Assembly (NCBI GenBank): GCA_025355395.1
Contig: JANXZT010000176.1
Span: forward strand, 1 to 23,764
Origin: Betaproteobacteria bacterium
Lineage (GTDB): Bacteria > Pseudomonadota > Gammaproteobacteria > Burkholderiales > Casimicrobiaceae
Direction of reading: 5' to 3'
DNA length: 23,764 bases
The notes beneath the pieces were generated by a model. That model worked only from the letters and a program-made list of their open reading frames with translations. It was not told the DNA's origin and ran no database searches. Position numbers and translations under genes: made by a program. Below, in pieces: positions 15,430 through 23,275 of this stretch (position 1 is the first letter of the stretch; each line of letters begins with the position of its first letter).

Positions 15430-16290
15430 TCATCCCAGCCACCGACGTCGGCGCCGATATTGCTTGATGTCCTTGAAGCTCTTTCGCTGGCCCGTCGCGC
15501 TGATCCCAAGATAGAACTCCTTGAGATCCTCGTTGTTTAGCAACTCATGGCGCGTGCCCTCCATCACGATGCGTCCGTTCTCGAGGACATAACCGCGATG
15601 CGCAACGCCCAGAGCCACCTTGGCATTCTGCTCAACGAGCAGGATGGATGTTCCAAGTTCGCGATTGATCCGCGCGATGGACTTGAAAATCGTATGGACG
15701 AGAAGCGGCGACAACCCTAGCGATGGTTCGTCCAGCAGCAGCAAACGCGGCTTCGCCATCAGCGCCCGTCCGATCACCAGCATCTGTTGCTGGCCACCGG
15801 ATAGATACCCCGATTGCCTGTCTCGAAACTCGGCCAGGATCGGGAATACGCCATAGATCTCGTCAAGTGCCTGGCGGAGCCGTTGACGATTCGCCTTGAT
15901 TGGCGCGGACGCGACGATCAAATTCTGTTCAACGCTCATGTGTTCGAGGACACGCCGCCCTTCCATCACTTGAACCAGGCCGCGCCGGACGGTGGAGACC
16001 GGATCCTGGTTGTGGATGTGTGCCCCCAAGAAGTGGATCTGGCCCTCGGTAACCCGACCCTCTTCAGATTGGATGAGGCTCGAGATCGATTTGAGCGTCG
16101 TTGTCTTTCCGGCACCATTGCTGCCCAGCAGGGCGACCACTTCGCCTTCCCCAACGGTCAGGGAGACGTTCTTCAGGACGAGGATGCTGCCCTGATATCG
16201 GACCTCGACATTGGTCACGGAAAGGACGGGTGCAATGGGGGCAGCCGATGAGGCAGGAGGAGGTCCCTGCTGCATGACTATGGGTTGCAT
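15430..16290 (-). CDS. livF: Branched-chain-amino-acid-type ABC transporter ATPase, LivF-like
   Basis: A 286-residue ABC ATPase powering the importer from the cytoplasmic side. Walker A GSNGAGKTT, Q-loop region VQVMEGRRVLEHMSVEQNL, signature LSGGQQQ, Walker B LLLLDEP and the switch His region ILLVEQNAKVAL are intact. VMEGRRVLEHMSVEQNL is the LivF rather than LivG form of this region. The protein has a proline-rich N-terminal extension of about 18 residues and a basic C-terminal tail (FKDIKQYRRRRRW) not usual in LivF. The ATG at 16290 is chosen for AAGGA 5 bases upstream; longer starts up to 16371 have no such site. No LivG gene lies in the window. Confidence 0.88.
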   Translation of the reverse strand: MQPIVMQQGPPPASSAAPIAPVLSVTNVEVRYQGSILVLKNVSLTVGEGEVVALLGSNGAGKTTTLKSISSLIQSEEGRVTEGQIHFLGAHIHNQDPVSTVRRGLVQVMEGRRVLEHMSVEQNLIVASAPIKANRQRLRQALDEIYGVFPILAEFRDRQSGYLSGGQQQMLVIGRALMAKPRLLLLDEPSLGLSPLLVHTIFKSIARINRELGTSILLVEQNAKVALGVAHRGYVLENGRIVMEGTRHELLNNEDLKEFYLGISATGQRKSFKDIKQYRRRRRWLG

Positions 16291-16416
16291 CGCTTTCCTT
16301 GAAGAGGGGTATCGGCTGCGTCGCTGCATGACCACCGTTGCCGGCAAGGAGAGCGGCCGAATCGCCACCACCTTGTCGGCAACGACATCTACCTGATGCG
16401 GGCGCAGCCCTGTCGA

Positions 16417-17607
16417 TCATTTGGCCAGCGGTATTGAATCGCTGACCCGGGTGATTTTTCCGCCTTTCTGCTGGAGCATGACCACGGAATCCGCGCCCTG
16501 CGTCGGATCACTGTCGATGTCGAACTGGATCTTTCCGAGGAGGCCGTAGCCGTTGAAACTTCCCGCGCGCATCTCGGCAAAAACCTCTGTGCCATTGATC
16601 CGCGCCTTGCCAACCTTGGCTTGGGCGCGCTCGATCGCATCGAGCAAGACCATCATGGATGAGTAATGCAGCAAAGTATCGGCCGACCAGCGGGTGGTGT
16701 ACTTCGACTGACGAGACTGATAGATCTTGTACGCGTCGGTTCCCTGGTCTGCGTAGTTCTGGCTCGTGACTTCATAGGTCCCCTCGTAGGCATCTTTGGG
16801 GACCCCAAGAAGATCGAGAAGCGAAAGCCCTTCGTGCTGTGAGTTCACGATCCTGCTCATGTCGAACTTGCTCGCTTTGAGCTCTTTCAGGAGCGCGGGC
16901 TGCAATTGGTCGGTGGTCGCCAGGAAGACGAGATCGGGCGCAGCCGCCGTGATGTGGGCGACGTTGGCGGACACATCCAGCGCGCGGGGCGAGACGAACT
17001 CGGTCAGTACGACCTCCGCGTTCATGCCCTTGATGCGAGTTTGAAACGCCTGCGCCCAGTCCCGGCCGGAACTGCCATCGAACGTGACGAAGGCGATTTT
17101 AAGAGGTCGAGACTCCGTCCAGGTGCTCAGGCGCCATTTGGTCGCGGCGGCGAAGTAGCGGGCGTAGTCCCCCAGCGGGGTGAACACCCAGTTGCCCGGC
17201 TTCATCAGGCTGTAGGAGGGGCCGCCATGAACCGCCGGGATCTTGTCTTGTGCAAGCCGGTTCTGGAGGGCGATGACATTCGGCGAGCCGAAGGTCACGA
17301 TGCCAATGAGCGACTTGTCTTCGAGCGCTCGCTCGTAAGCTTGGACGGTCTTTGCCTGGTCATAGCCCGTGTCGATGGGCTTGAAGTCGAGCTTGATACC
17401 AGCCTGGGCGCCGCGCGTCTCGTTGAACCAATCGACCAGCAGGCGCTGCATCTGCTCCACGGGCTTGCCGCGATTCGCAAAGGGTCCCGAGTAGTCGAGC
17501 AGACTGACGATCGTGTAGGTCTGCGTGGTCTGCGCCTGGAGATTGGCGATGCCCATACCCATGATCAGGGCGGCTACGCTCAGAGTCCTTCTTGATAAGC
17601 CGAACAT
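16417..17607 (-). CDS. Periplasmic substrate-binding protein of a branched-chain-amino-acid-type ABC transporter
   Basis: A 396-residue LivK/LivJ-like periplasmic binding protein (type I fold). It has a basic start MFGLSRR, a hydrophobic core (about 9-22) and a probable cleavage after LQA (residue 25). The mature protein opens with TYTIVSLLDYSGPFANRGKP, and DTGYDQAKTVQAYERALEDK is the family's typical second helix region. It would capture the growth substrate and deliver it to LivH/LivM; in catabolic clusters such proteins often bind aromatic or aliphatic acids, so the ligand is not predicted. GAGGAG lies 5 bases before the ATG. It heads the leftward transporter operon, 126 bases before livF. 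Its promoter region carries a regulon palindrome (site E). Confidence 0.88.
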   Translation of the reverse strand: MFGLSRRTLSVAALIMGMGIANLQAQTTQTYTIVSLLDYSGPFANRGKPVEQMQRLLVDWFNETRGAQAGIKLDFKPIDTGYDQAKTVQAYERALEDKSLIGIVTFGSPNVIALQNRLAQDKIPAVHGGPSYSLMKPGNWVFTPLGDYARYFAAATKWRLSTWTESRPLKIAFVTFDGSSGRDWAQAFQTRIKGMNAEVVLTEFVSPRALDVSANVAHITAAAPDLVFLATTDQLQPALLKELKASKFDMSRIVNSQHEGLSLLDLLGVPKDAYEGTYEVTSQNYADQGTDAYKIYQSRQSKYTTRWSADTLLHYSSMMVLLDAIERAQAKVGKARINGTEVFAEMRAGSFNGYGLLGKIQFDIDSDPTQGADSVVMLQQKGGKITRVSDSIPLAK

Positions 17608-17697
17608 TCGATCTCCTCGTTATCAGCTGTTATAGGCATGCCGACACCCCATGCGTTCCCGAGAATCATGCGGCGATTGAAACAGGGCGTCGGCCGA

Positions 17698-17739
17698 ATC
17701 GAAACATAGAATTACCGGCCTGTCAACGCGAGCGTTGAA
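17698..17739 (-). promoter_or_regulatory. Promoter with regulon palindrome, site E, for the transporter operon
   Basis: The palindrome GTCAACGCGAGCGTTGAA (17722-17739) differs from RTCAAC-N6-GTTGAY only at its last base; the inner arms TCAACGC/GCGTTGA are perfect. On the minus strand the arm provides a consensus -35 TTGACA (17726-17721), then 17 bases, then TTCGAT (17703-17698) as a weak -10, pointing at the binding-protein gene. Confidence 0.6.
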
Positions 17740-17810
17740 AGGTAGTAGTGCTCCGGGATCGCGATGGCGATGCCGTTCAGGCGGTCGCGCCAAGGCCGTA
17801 TGGCACGATA

Positions 17811-17852
17811 ATCAACATATGTGTTGACGAATTCCGATGCCGTTCCTAGAAT
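17811..17852 (+). promoter_or_regulatory. Promoter with regulon palindrome, site B, for the monooxygenase operon
   Basis: The palindrome ATCAACATATGTGTTGAC (17811-17828) overlaps the -35 TTGACG (17824-17829), followed by 17 bases and the -10 TAGAAT (17847-17852). A regulator bound here would cover the -35 box. The layout is nearly identical to site D. With site E it lies in the 311-base gap between divergent genes, which otherwise holds nothing. Confidence 0.8.
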
Positions 17853-17918
17853 CGTTAGCTTGAGCCTGCTTGGCCTCCCCCTGTGACCCAGACGCATCTG
17901 GAAGAGGAGAACCCGACG

Positions 17919-19742
17919 ATGGGAATCAGCGATATAAAGTCCATGGCCACCCCCGATGTTGTGTTCGCGAGTTGGCTCGCTAGGTTCGGCGATGCCATCG
18001 AGCAACGCGACTCGAGCGCCCTCGGCCAGCTCTTCGCTGGCGACGGCTTCTGGCGCGATATCCTGTCGTTCACCTGGGAGCACAGAACCTTCGCCGGGCC
18101 GGACCATATTCGCGATGCATTTGAGGCCGCTGCAGATCGCGTTGAAGCGAGGAATGTGCGGATCGCAGCCGGCCGGTCTGCCCCTCGCCTGGTGAAACGC
18201 TCGGGCCGCGCGGTCATCGAGGCCTATTTCGATTTCGATACGGCAGTGGGCACTGGAGCCGGGTTCGTCCGCCTACTCCACAACGAGGCAGATCTACTCA
18301 ACCCAAAAGTGTGGTTGCTGCTGACCGCCCTTCACGAGATTCGCGGCTTCGAGGAAAAGACGGGTGACCGGCGGCCGACGGGTGACGAGTTCTCGCAAAT
18401 CGTCGCTCCCGAGAACTGGCAGCAGATCCGTGAGAAGGAGCGCAGCTACGCGGACCGCGATCCGCCGGTGCTGATCATCGGGGCAGGTCAGGGAGGCCTG
18501 ATCCTGGCGGCGAGACTTCGACAAATGGGTGTTGATGCCCTGGTCGTAGAAACGTCGGCGCGCGTGGGCGATGTATGGCGCCATCGCTATAACAACCTCA
18601 CGCTGCACAACGAAATCGTTGCGAACCACTTTCCGTACTTGCCATTTCCAACGACCTGGCCTGTCTGGATTCCGAAGGACATGCTGGCCGGTTGGATGGA
18701 GGCGTACGCAGAATTTCTTGAACTCAATGTCTGGACATCAACCGAGGTCCAGAGCGGCAAGTTTGACGACGTTGCCAAGGAGTGGATGATTTCACTCAAG
18801 CGAGGCGACGGTTCTACGCGCGAGATGCGCTGCAAACACCTCGTAATGGCGACCGGCGTTTCGGGTGGGGCGCCGAAGCGGCCAAGATTACCGGGCCTCG
18901 AGGACTTCGGTGGTGTGGTTCTTCACTCCAGGCAGTTCAAGACAGGGCTGGATTGGATTGGCAAGCACGCCATCGTCATCGGCACCGGTAACAGTGGGCA
19001 TGACGTCGCGCAGGATCTCTACGTGAGCGGAGCGGCATCGGTGTCGATCGTGCAGCGCGGGGCGACCTGCGTCGTGAGTCTCGACCCGGGTGCCCGGATC
19101 AGCTATGCCGTCTATGGCGAAGGTTGGCCCGTCGAGGATGTCGATCTCATGACCGCAGCCATTCCCTATCCCGTCCTGTTGGAGACCTACAAGTGGGTCA
19201 CCAAGAGAACAAGGGAACACGATCGTGAACTCCTGGACAAGCTTCACGCAGCCGGCTTCAATACCCACGACGGCGAGGACGACACCGGATTCCAGCTGCT
19301 TTACCTGCGCGGCGCCGGCGGGTATTACATCGATGTTGGCTGCTGTGACTTGATCATCGATAACAAAATCAAGCTGCTCCAGGACTCGGATTCGGACCGG
19401 TTCGTGGCGACCGGTTTGCGCATGAAGGACGGTAGCACCATCCCGGCCGATCTCGTGGTGCTTGCCACCGGTTTCGAAGGCATGCAAGAAGGTGTGCGGA
19501 AGGTCCTGGGTGACGAGATCGCGAATCGCATCGGTCCGGTCTGGGGCTTCGACAAAGACAACGTGATGCGCAACATGTGGCGTCGCACCGCACAGGACGG
19601 GCTGTGGCTGATGGGTGGCGCGATCAACGAAGCGCGTCTCTACTCGCGTTTCCTTGCGCTGGAAATCCGTGCTGCATTGGAAGGGCTGCTACCCGACAGG
19701 AGTGCCATGCCGCTGGTGAAACGCCCCGGGCCGAAGCAGTGA
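17919..19742 (+). CDS. Flavin-containing monooxygenase with N-terminal NTF2-like domain
   Basis: A 607-residue, two-part protein. Residues about 10-150 look like an NTF2/SnoaL-type domain (FASWLARFGDAIEQRDSSAL, DGFWRDILSFTWEHRTFAG). The rest is a class B flavin monooxygenase: FAD motif IIGAGQGG (about 186-193), NADPH motif VIGTGNSG (about 353-360), and between them FGGVVLHSRQF (330-340), the FxGxxxHxxx(Y/W) fingerprint with Phe last. It could be an N-oxidase, S-oxidase or Baeyer-Villiger enzyme; the divergent last residue leaves this open. The ATG at 17919 has GAGGAG 9 bases upstream and is preferred over a GTG at 17883 without a site. It leads a two-gene operon with the MaoC-fold gene and is driven by promoter B. 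Confidence 0.87.
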   Translation: MGISDIKSMATPDVVFASWLARFGDAIEQRDSSALGQLFAGDGFWRDILSFTWEHRTFAGPDHIRDAFEAAADRVEARNVRIAAGRSAPRLVKRSGRAVIEAYFDFDTAVGTGAGFVRLLHNEADLLNPKVWLLLTALHEIRGFEEKTGDRRPTGDEFSQIVAPENWQQIREKERSYADRDPPVLIIGAGQGGLILAARLRQMGVDALVVETSARVGDVWRHRYNNLTLHNEIVANHFPYLPFPTTWPVWIPKDMLAGWMEAYAEFLELNVWTSTEVQSGKFDDVAKEWMISLKRGDGSTREMRCKHLVMATGVSGGAPKRPRLPGLEDFGGVVLHSRQFKTGLDWIGKHAIVIGTGNSGHDVAQDLYVSGAASVSIVQRGATCVVSLDPGARISYAVYGEGWPVEDVDLMTAAIPYPVLLETYKWVTKRTREHDRELLDKLHAAGFNTHDGEDDTGFQLLYLRGAGGYYIDVGCCDLIIDNKIKLLQDSDSDRFVATGLRMKDGSTIPADLVVLATGFEGMQEGVRKVLGDEIANRIGPVWGFDKDNVMRNMWRRTAQDGLWLMGGAINEARLYSRFLALEIRAALEGLLPDRSAMPLVKRPGPKQ

Positions 19743-19788
19743 GCCCGGCTGGTTGGCGCAACCCCCTCAACAATGGACGACATCTCCC

Positions 19789-20256
19789 ATGAGCGATACC
19801 GCACCCCAACGCATCGGCCAAGGCTTCTTCTGGCAAGACTTGGTGGTCGGCCGGGTATACCAGACCTTTCGACGGACCATCACCGAAGCTGATCTGGTGA
19901 ATTTCATCGGGTGTACCGGCATGCTGGAGTCGATTTTCATCGAGGAAGGCTATGCCGGCGGAGCCATCGAAGGGCGCCCGGTGCCAGGTGCGCTGACCTA
20001 CTCCATCATCGAAGGGTTCATCCTGCAATCGATGATCCAGGGTACCGGGTTGGCGATGCTCGAACTCCATCAGAAGATCCATGCACCGGTTCGGGTGGGC
20101 GACACGATCGGTGCGCGAATCACGGTGACCGGCGTGCGGCCCACGTCCAAGAACAACCGCGCCGTAGTGGCCAGTGAGATCAGCGTGCAGAACCAGCACG
20201 GGACCTGCGTCATGACCTATACCGCCACCCGGCTGCTGGCGGGTCGAGCGGCCTAA
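19789..20256 (+). CDS. MaoC-fold (hot-dog) protein, catalytic dyad replaced
   Basis: A 155-residue MaoC-like protein with the hot-dog fold of (R)-specific enoyl-CoA hydratases. RRTITEADLVNFIG (28-41), PVPGALTYSIIEGFILQ (65-81), LELHQKIHAPVRVGDTIGAR and SVQNQHGTCVMTYTATRLL match the family in order. In catalytic members the first loop reads SGDxNPxH; here it is TGMLESIF (43-50), so the Asp and His that activate water are absent. It may be a non-catalytic partner, as in heteromeric hydratases of steroid catabolism, or a binding or thioesterase-like protein. It follows the monooxygenase by 46 bases, probably on the same transcript. The ATG at 19789 is preferred over a TTG at 19753, though its ribosome site is weak. 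Confidence 0.85.
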   Translation: MSDTAPQRIGQGFFWQDLVVGRVYQTFRRTITEADLVNFIGCTGMLESIFIEEGYAGGAIEGRPVPGALTYSIIEGFILQSMIQGTGLAMLELHQKIHAPVRVGDTIGARITVTGVRPTSKNNRAVVASEISVQNQHGTCVMTYTATRLLAGRAA

Positions 20257-20424
20257 TGCGCCGCGCTTGGTCGCGCGGACGCGGACGGATGAACCGCGCC
20301 GGTGAATGTCGCACGGGCATTGAGCGTATTCAGCCCGGCGGCTGCGTGACGTCCGTCGCCTGAGGTGCTCAATCGCGGCTCAGGTCGGAGCCGTTTCTCG
20401 TTCAGGCGAATCATCGCTCCACGG

Positions 20425-20467
20425 GTCAACATATCCGTTGACGACAGGTCGGGATCAGCCGTACCAT
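20425..20467 (+). promoter_or_regulatory. Promoter with regulon palindrome, site C, for the P450 operon
   Basis: The palindrome GTCAACATATCCGTTGAC (20425-20442) overlaps the -35 TTGACG (20438-20443). A TACCAT hexamer at 20462-20467, 18 bases on, is a plausible weaker -10. The P450 start follows at 20516. The remainder of the 20257-20515 gap shows no gene. Confidence 0.7.
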
Positions 20468-20515
20468 GCGTCGACATTCGCTCACGCGCAGCGCTCGCGG
20501 TCCACGGAGGGAACG

Positions 20516-21754
20516 ATGGCCAAAGCGGTCCATCACGACATCGAACTTGACGATCTTCTTGGTGACGAAGCCATCAATCACCCGGAGCGGTATTACAAGA
20601 AGTTGCGGCAGATCAGCCCGGTGCTCTGGAACCCGCGCTGGAACGGCTGGATCGTGACCGGTTACGACGCCGTCACGGCGGGGTTCCGCGACGCTGATCG
20701 TTTGTCGTCCGACCGGTTCTCCGGCCCGTTCGGCACCGAACTCCGCAATGCGCAGACCAGCAGTCAGCAGTTGCTGGGGTTCCTGTCGAAATTCTTCGTG
20801 TGGAAGGACCCGCCTTATCACACGCGCGCCCGCGCACTCGTCAACCGTGCATTCGTTCCGACGAGCATCGAGAGCAGGCGTCCGCGCATTCAGAGTCTCG
20901 TGCGTGAGCTGGCCGAACCGCTTCGCGGTGGACATCCCGTCGATTTCCTATCCCGGTTCGCCTTCAATTTGCCGGTCATCGTGATCTCCGAGTTTCTCGG
21001 TTTGGGACCTGAGTCGCGAGAGGATGTCCACGCCTGGTCAGAGGATCTCGGGGCGGTCATCTTCGTGAAGGGCCATGATGAGGAGAAACTCAAGCGTGGC
21101 GAGGCCGCCATGAAAAATCTCGCGGAGTTGATGCGCCCAATCGTCAGATCCCGGATATCCGCGCCGAAGGACGATGTGCTCTCAGCGCTGGCACAAAAGG
21201 ATGAAAACGGCGGGGGTCTCACGGAAGAGGAGATCATTGCCAATGCTGCCCTGATGGTGTTCGCAGGTCACGAGACGACCATGAACCTCCTGGCCAATGG
21301 CATCGTGGCGTTTCATCAGTTTCCCGATCAATGGCACATGCTCCAGAAGGACCCGGCGCTGGCGCGGACGGCTACCGAAGAGATCCTCCGGTTCGACGGG
21401 CCCATCCGCGGCATGGGCAGATGGGCCAAGGAATCATTCGAATTCTTCGGCCAGGACATCGCCCAAGGGGACCGCGTCTTTCTCATTCAGCACGCCGCAA
21501 ACCGTGATCCGGCAGCGTTCAAGGATCCGGATACGCTCGACATCACGCGTTGGCCCAATCGGCATGCCGCGTTCGGGCAAGGCATCCATACCTGCCTCGG
21601 AGCGCCACTCGCGCGCATGGAGGTGCAGGAGGCGCTAACCTATCTGGCTTCCGAGTTCAGCTCGATCGAAGTCACCACGCCCACCTTGGAATACAACCCG
21701 ACCATGGTGTCGCGCAGTCTCCAGCACCTCGAAGTAAGGTTGCACGAGAAATGA
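20516..21754 (+). CDS. Cytochrome P450 (bacterial class I)
   Basis: A 412-residue soluble bacterial P450, which inserts one oxygen atom into a substrate C-H or double bond using electrons from a ferredoxin. Signatures are the I-helix AGHETTMN (250-257) with the acid-alcohol pair ET, the ExxR motif EILR (289-292), and the heme loop FGQGIHTCLG with Cys360 as axial thiolate. FVWKDPPYHTRAR (94-106) is the C-helix region. Length and lack of a membrane anchor fit bacterial CYPs. It resembles bacterial terpene- or steroid-oxidising P450s, but subfamily and substrate cannot be told. The ATG at 20516 has GGAGG 6 bases upstream; the longer open frame back to 20438 would run through the promoter. Its stop overlaps the ferredoxin start. 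Confidence 0.93.
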   Translation: MAKAVHHDIELDDLLGDEAINHPERYYKKLRQISPVLWNPRWNGWIVTGYDAVTAGFRDADRLSSDRFSGPFGTELRNAQTSSQQLLGFLSKFFVWKDPPYHTRARALVNRAFVPTSIESRRPRIQSLVRELAEPLRGGHPVDFLSRFAFNLPVIVISEFLGLGPESREDVHAWSEDLGAVIFVKGHDEEKLKRGEAAMKNLAELMRPIVRSRISAPKDDVLSALAQKDENGGGLTEEEIIANAALMVFAGHETTMNLLANGIVAFHQFPDQWHMLQKDPALARTATEEILRFDGPIRGMGRWAKESFEFFGQDIAQGDRVFLIQHAANRDPAAFKDPDTLDITRWPNRHAAFGQGIHTCLGAPLARMEVQEALTYLASEFSSIEVTTPTLEYNPTMVSRSLQHLEVRLHEK

Positions 21755-21966
21755 CCGAGCAACGCAGGCCCCCAATTCGCGTCGAGGTTTCACACGATCA
21801 CTGCATGGGGGTTTCGATGTGCACCCAGGCCGCTCCCCGGGCCTTTCGCCTCAATGAGCATGGACAAGCGGTGTATCAAGGCGGAGGCACCGCGAGTCTT
21901 GCTGAACTGCACGCAGCGGCGGCCTCCTGCCCGATGTCGGCCATCAAGGTCATTGAGGAAGAGTAG
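21751..21966 (+). CDS. 3Fe-4S-type ferredoxin, P450 partner
   Basis: A 71-residue ferredoxin delivering electrons to the P450 upstream, whose stop codon it overlaps by 4 bases (ATGA), a sign of coupled translation and matched dosage. The cluster motif is C-x5-C...CP: Cys18 in DHCMGVSMC, Cys24, and a third Cys in SCPMSAI near residue 60. That is the three-cysteine layout of the 3Fe-4S ferredoxins typical of bacterial P450 systems. The central position of CxxXxxC, often His, Gly, Ala or Cys, is Val here. Length is normal. The matching reductase could be the protein at 5242-6204 or one outside the window. Confidence 0.92.
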   Translation: MTEQRRPPIRVEVSHDHCMGVSMCTQAAPRAFRLNEHGQAVYQGGGTASLAELHAAAASCPMSAIKVIEEE

Positions 21967-22078
21967 TCCTCGTTCTTGACGCGCGTCGTATCGGCCGTCA
22001 ATGAGCCCTTCCGCGATGGTGCATGAATGCAGGATGAACCGAGTCCTCGTCACCCGAGAACGGGCTTGACCGTGAAGG

Positions 22079-22741
22079 CTACTTTCGCCCTTGCTTGGCC
22101 ACGAGGCCCTTGAGAAGGATCTCGGCAAACCCCTCCCCAATCCGCTTCGGAGGAAGCGTGCGGCCTGGCCGATACCAGCGGTGTGCCCAGTTGATCGTGC
22201 CGATCACCGCCATGGTGGCAAGTCCGACAGGCAGTCCAATCGAGAATTCGCCGTCGTCGACGCCCTGCTTGATGATCTTGTGCATCGCTCGGTAATAGCG
22301 ATCCGACCACCCTTGTATTTCTTTACTCCAGGCGTCGCGCTCGCCAGAGAGCGTCGGAAATTTCTCCTGAAGAAAGAGGTGCAAATACGGGTATGAGGTG
22401 CTGTAGCTTTCCATCAAACCCATGAAAGCCAAGCGGAGCTTGTCGCTCGCCGGCTGTTTGGTGACGACCAGGGCCTCGATCGCGAGCACATTCGTCTGGG
22501 CGGCTTCGCGCACAACCTGGTGGAATAGCTCCTTCTTCGAGCCTACGTAATAGTAGAGAGAAGCGCGATCCGTCCCGAGCCTCTCTGCAATGTCGGCGAT
22601 GGTTGTTGCCTGATAGCCGCGTTCTTCAAAAACGAGGGCTGCCGTGTCGAAAATCTGCTTGCGACGCTCTTGATAAAACTCGCTGCTTTCGCGCGCATTT
22701 TCGGCCCGCCGACGGCCGATCTTTGTCTTTTTCTCGGTCAT
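22079..22741 (-). CDS. TetR-family transcriptional regulator
   Basis: A 220-residue TetR-type repressor. Residues 24-70 form the DNA-binding domain: RRKQIFDTAALVFEERGYQA, then the helix-turn-helix TTIADIAERLGTDRASLYYY (46-65) with the diagnostic LYYYVGSKKELF. The C-terminal domain is helical and family-divergent, as expected of the ligand pocket. An unusually basic N-terminal arm (KKTKIGRRRAENAR) precedes the domain. Such proteins bind 15-20 base palindromes and release them when a pathway metabolite, often an acyl-CoA, binds. It is the only regulator gene in the window, so it is the natural candidate for the RTCAAC-N6-GTTGAY sites; that link is inference. GCAGGA precedes the ATG by 4-5 bases. 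It converges with the ferredoxin gene. Confidence 0.9.
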   Translation of the reverse strand: MTEKKTKIGRRRAENARESSEFYQERRKQIFDTAALVFEERGYQATTIADIAERLGTDRASLYYYVGSKKELFHQVVREAAQTNVLAIEALVVTKQPASDKLRLAFMGLMESYSTSYPYLHLFLQEKFPTLSGERDAWSKEIQGWSDRYYRAMHKIIKQGVDDGEFSIGLPVGLATMAVIGTINWAHRWYRPGRTLPPKRIGEGFAEILLKGLVAKQGRK

Positions 22742-22958
22742 TTTGTCCTGCTCAAAGGAACATTTGAACTTGAAACGTCGAATTCCAGACTCCCCACTGG
22801 CGCATCATAGGGTGGAAAGCACGGCGTGCCGCGCCGGACATGCATCATCCGCCCCGCGAACTCGCGGCCATTGTCCGCGGGGATCGCAGGTTGATCGAAC
22901 TCTGAATGGTGGCGCAATGTTCTCCGGAGGAAGCGCAGAAGCACTGCCGGGTTACTCG
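22742..22958. promoter_or_regulatory. Upstream region of the TetR gene
   Basis: No gene is visible here. On the minus strand TATGAT (22809-22804) is a possible -10 element for the TetR gene, but no good -35 box precedes it. No regulon palindrome lies closer than site D at 22959, 218 bases from the TetR start, so autoregulation would have to act from there. Confidence 0.3.
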
Positions 22959-23000
22959 GTCAACATAGATGTTGACGCATTCTAACGCCGTCTCTAGAAT
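22959..23000 (+). promoter_or_regulatory. Promoter with regulon palindrome, site D, for the ligase-like gene
   Basis: The palindrome GTCAACATAGATGTTGAC (22959-22976, the most regular of the five) overlaps the -35 TTGACG (22972-22977), followed by 17 bases and the -10 TAGAAT (22995-23000). The likely start of transcription is near 23007. It lies in the divergent gap between the TetR gene and the ligase-like gene. Confidence 0.8.
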
Positions 23001-23275
23001 CATCTGCCAGACGCGGGCTTTCTACAGCAAAATCATCCCGGACTCAATGCGTCTGTTGGGGGGAAACTCTGGATGGGCTTGGCGCAATGTATTTAATGGC
23101 ATTCCCGTTGCCGCTGCCGCCTCTTCGATCGCTCGGTTTCGTCCGGTCGCCGAACTGGATGACTCCGGCAACCTCGATGCTGCTCAGCTGCTCGGGTGCT
23201 ACAGCGCGCACTTTCGGTATTCCTTGTCTTGCGCGCGTCAAGCGCGAGCCCCGTAAACAATACTGGTGAATCACC
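23001..23275. other. Long leader between promoter D and the ligase-like gene
   Basis: About 270 bases without a gene I can support. Small open frames on both strands lack ribosome sites and any recognisable family. If promoter D serves the gene at 23276, this would be an unusually long untranslated leader. Confidence 0.4.

Noticed and set aside
16291..16371. Longer LivF N-terminus from the GTG at 16371
   Set aside because: The added residues are not LivF-like, and the ATG at 16290 has a good AAGGA site.
20438..20515. P450 start at 20438
   Set aside because: It lies inside the promoter and operator, while the ATG at 20516 has a GGAGG site.
23001..23275. Small coding frames between promoter D and the ligase-like gene
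   Set aside because: No ribosome sites, no recognisable domains, and overlapping frames on both strands give no reason to prefer one.
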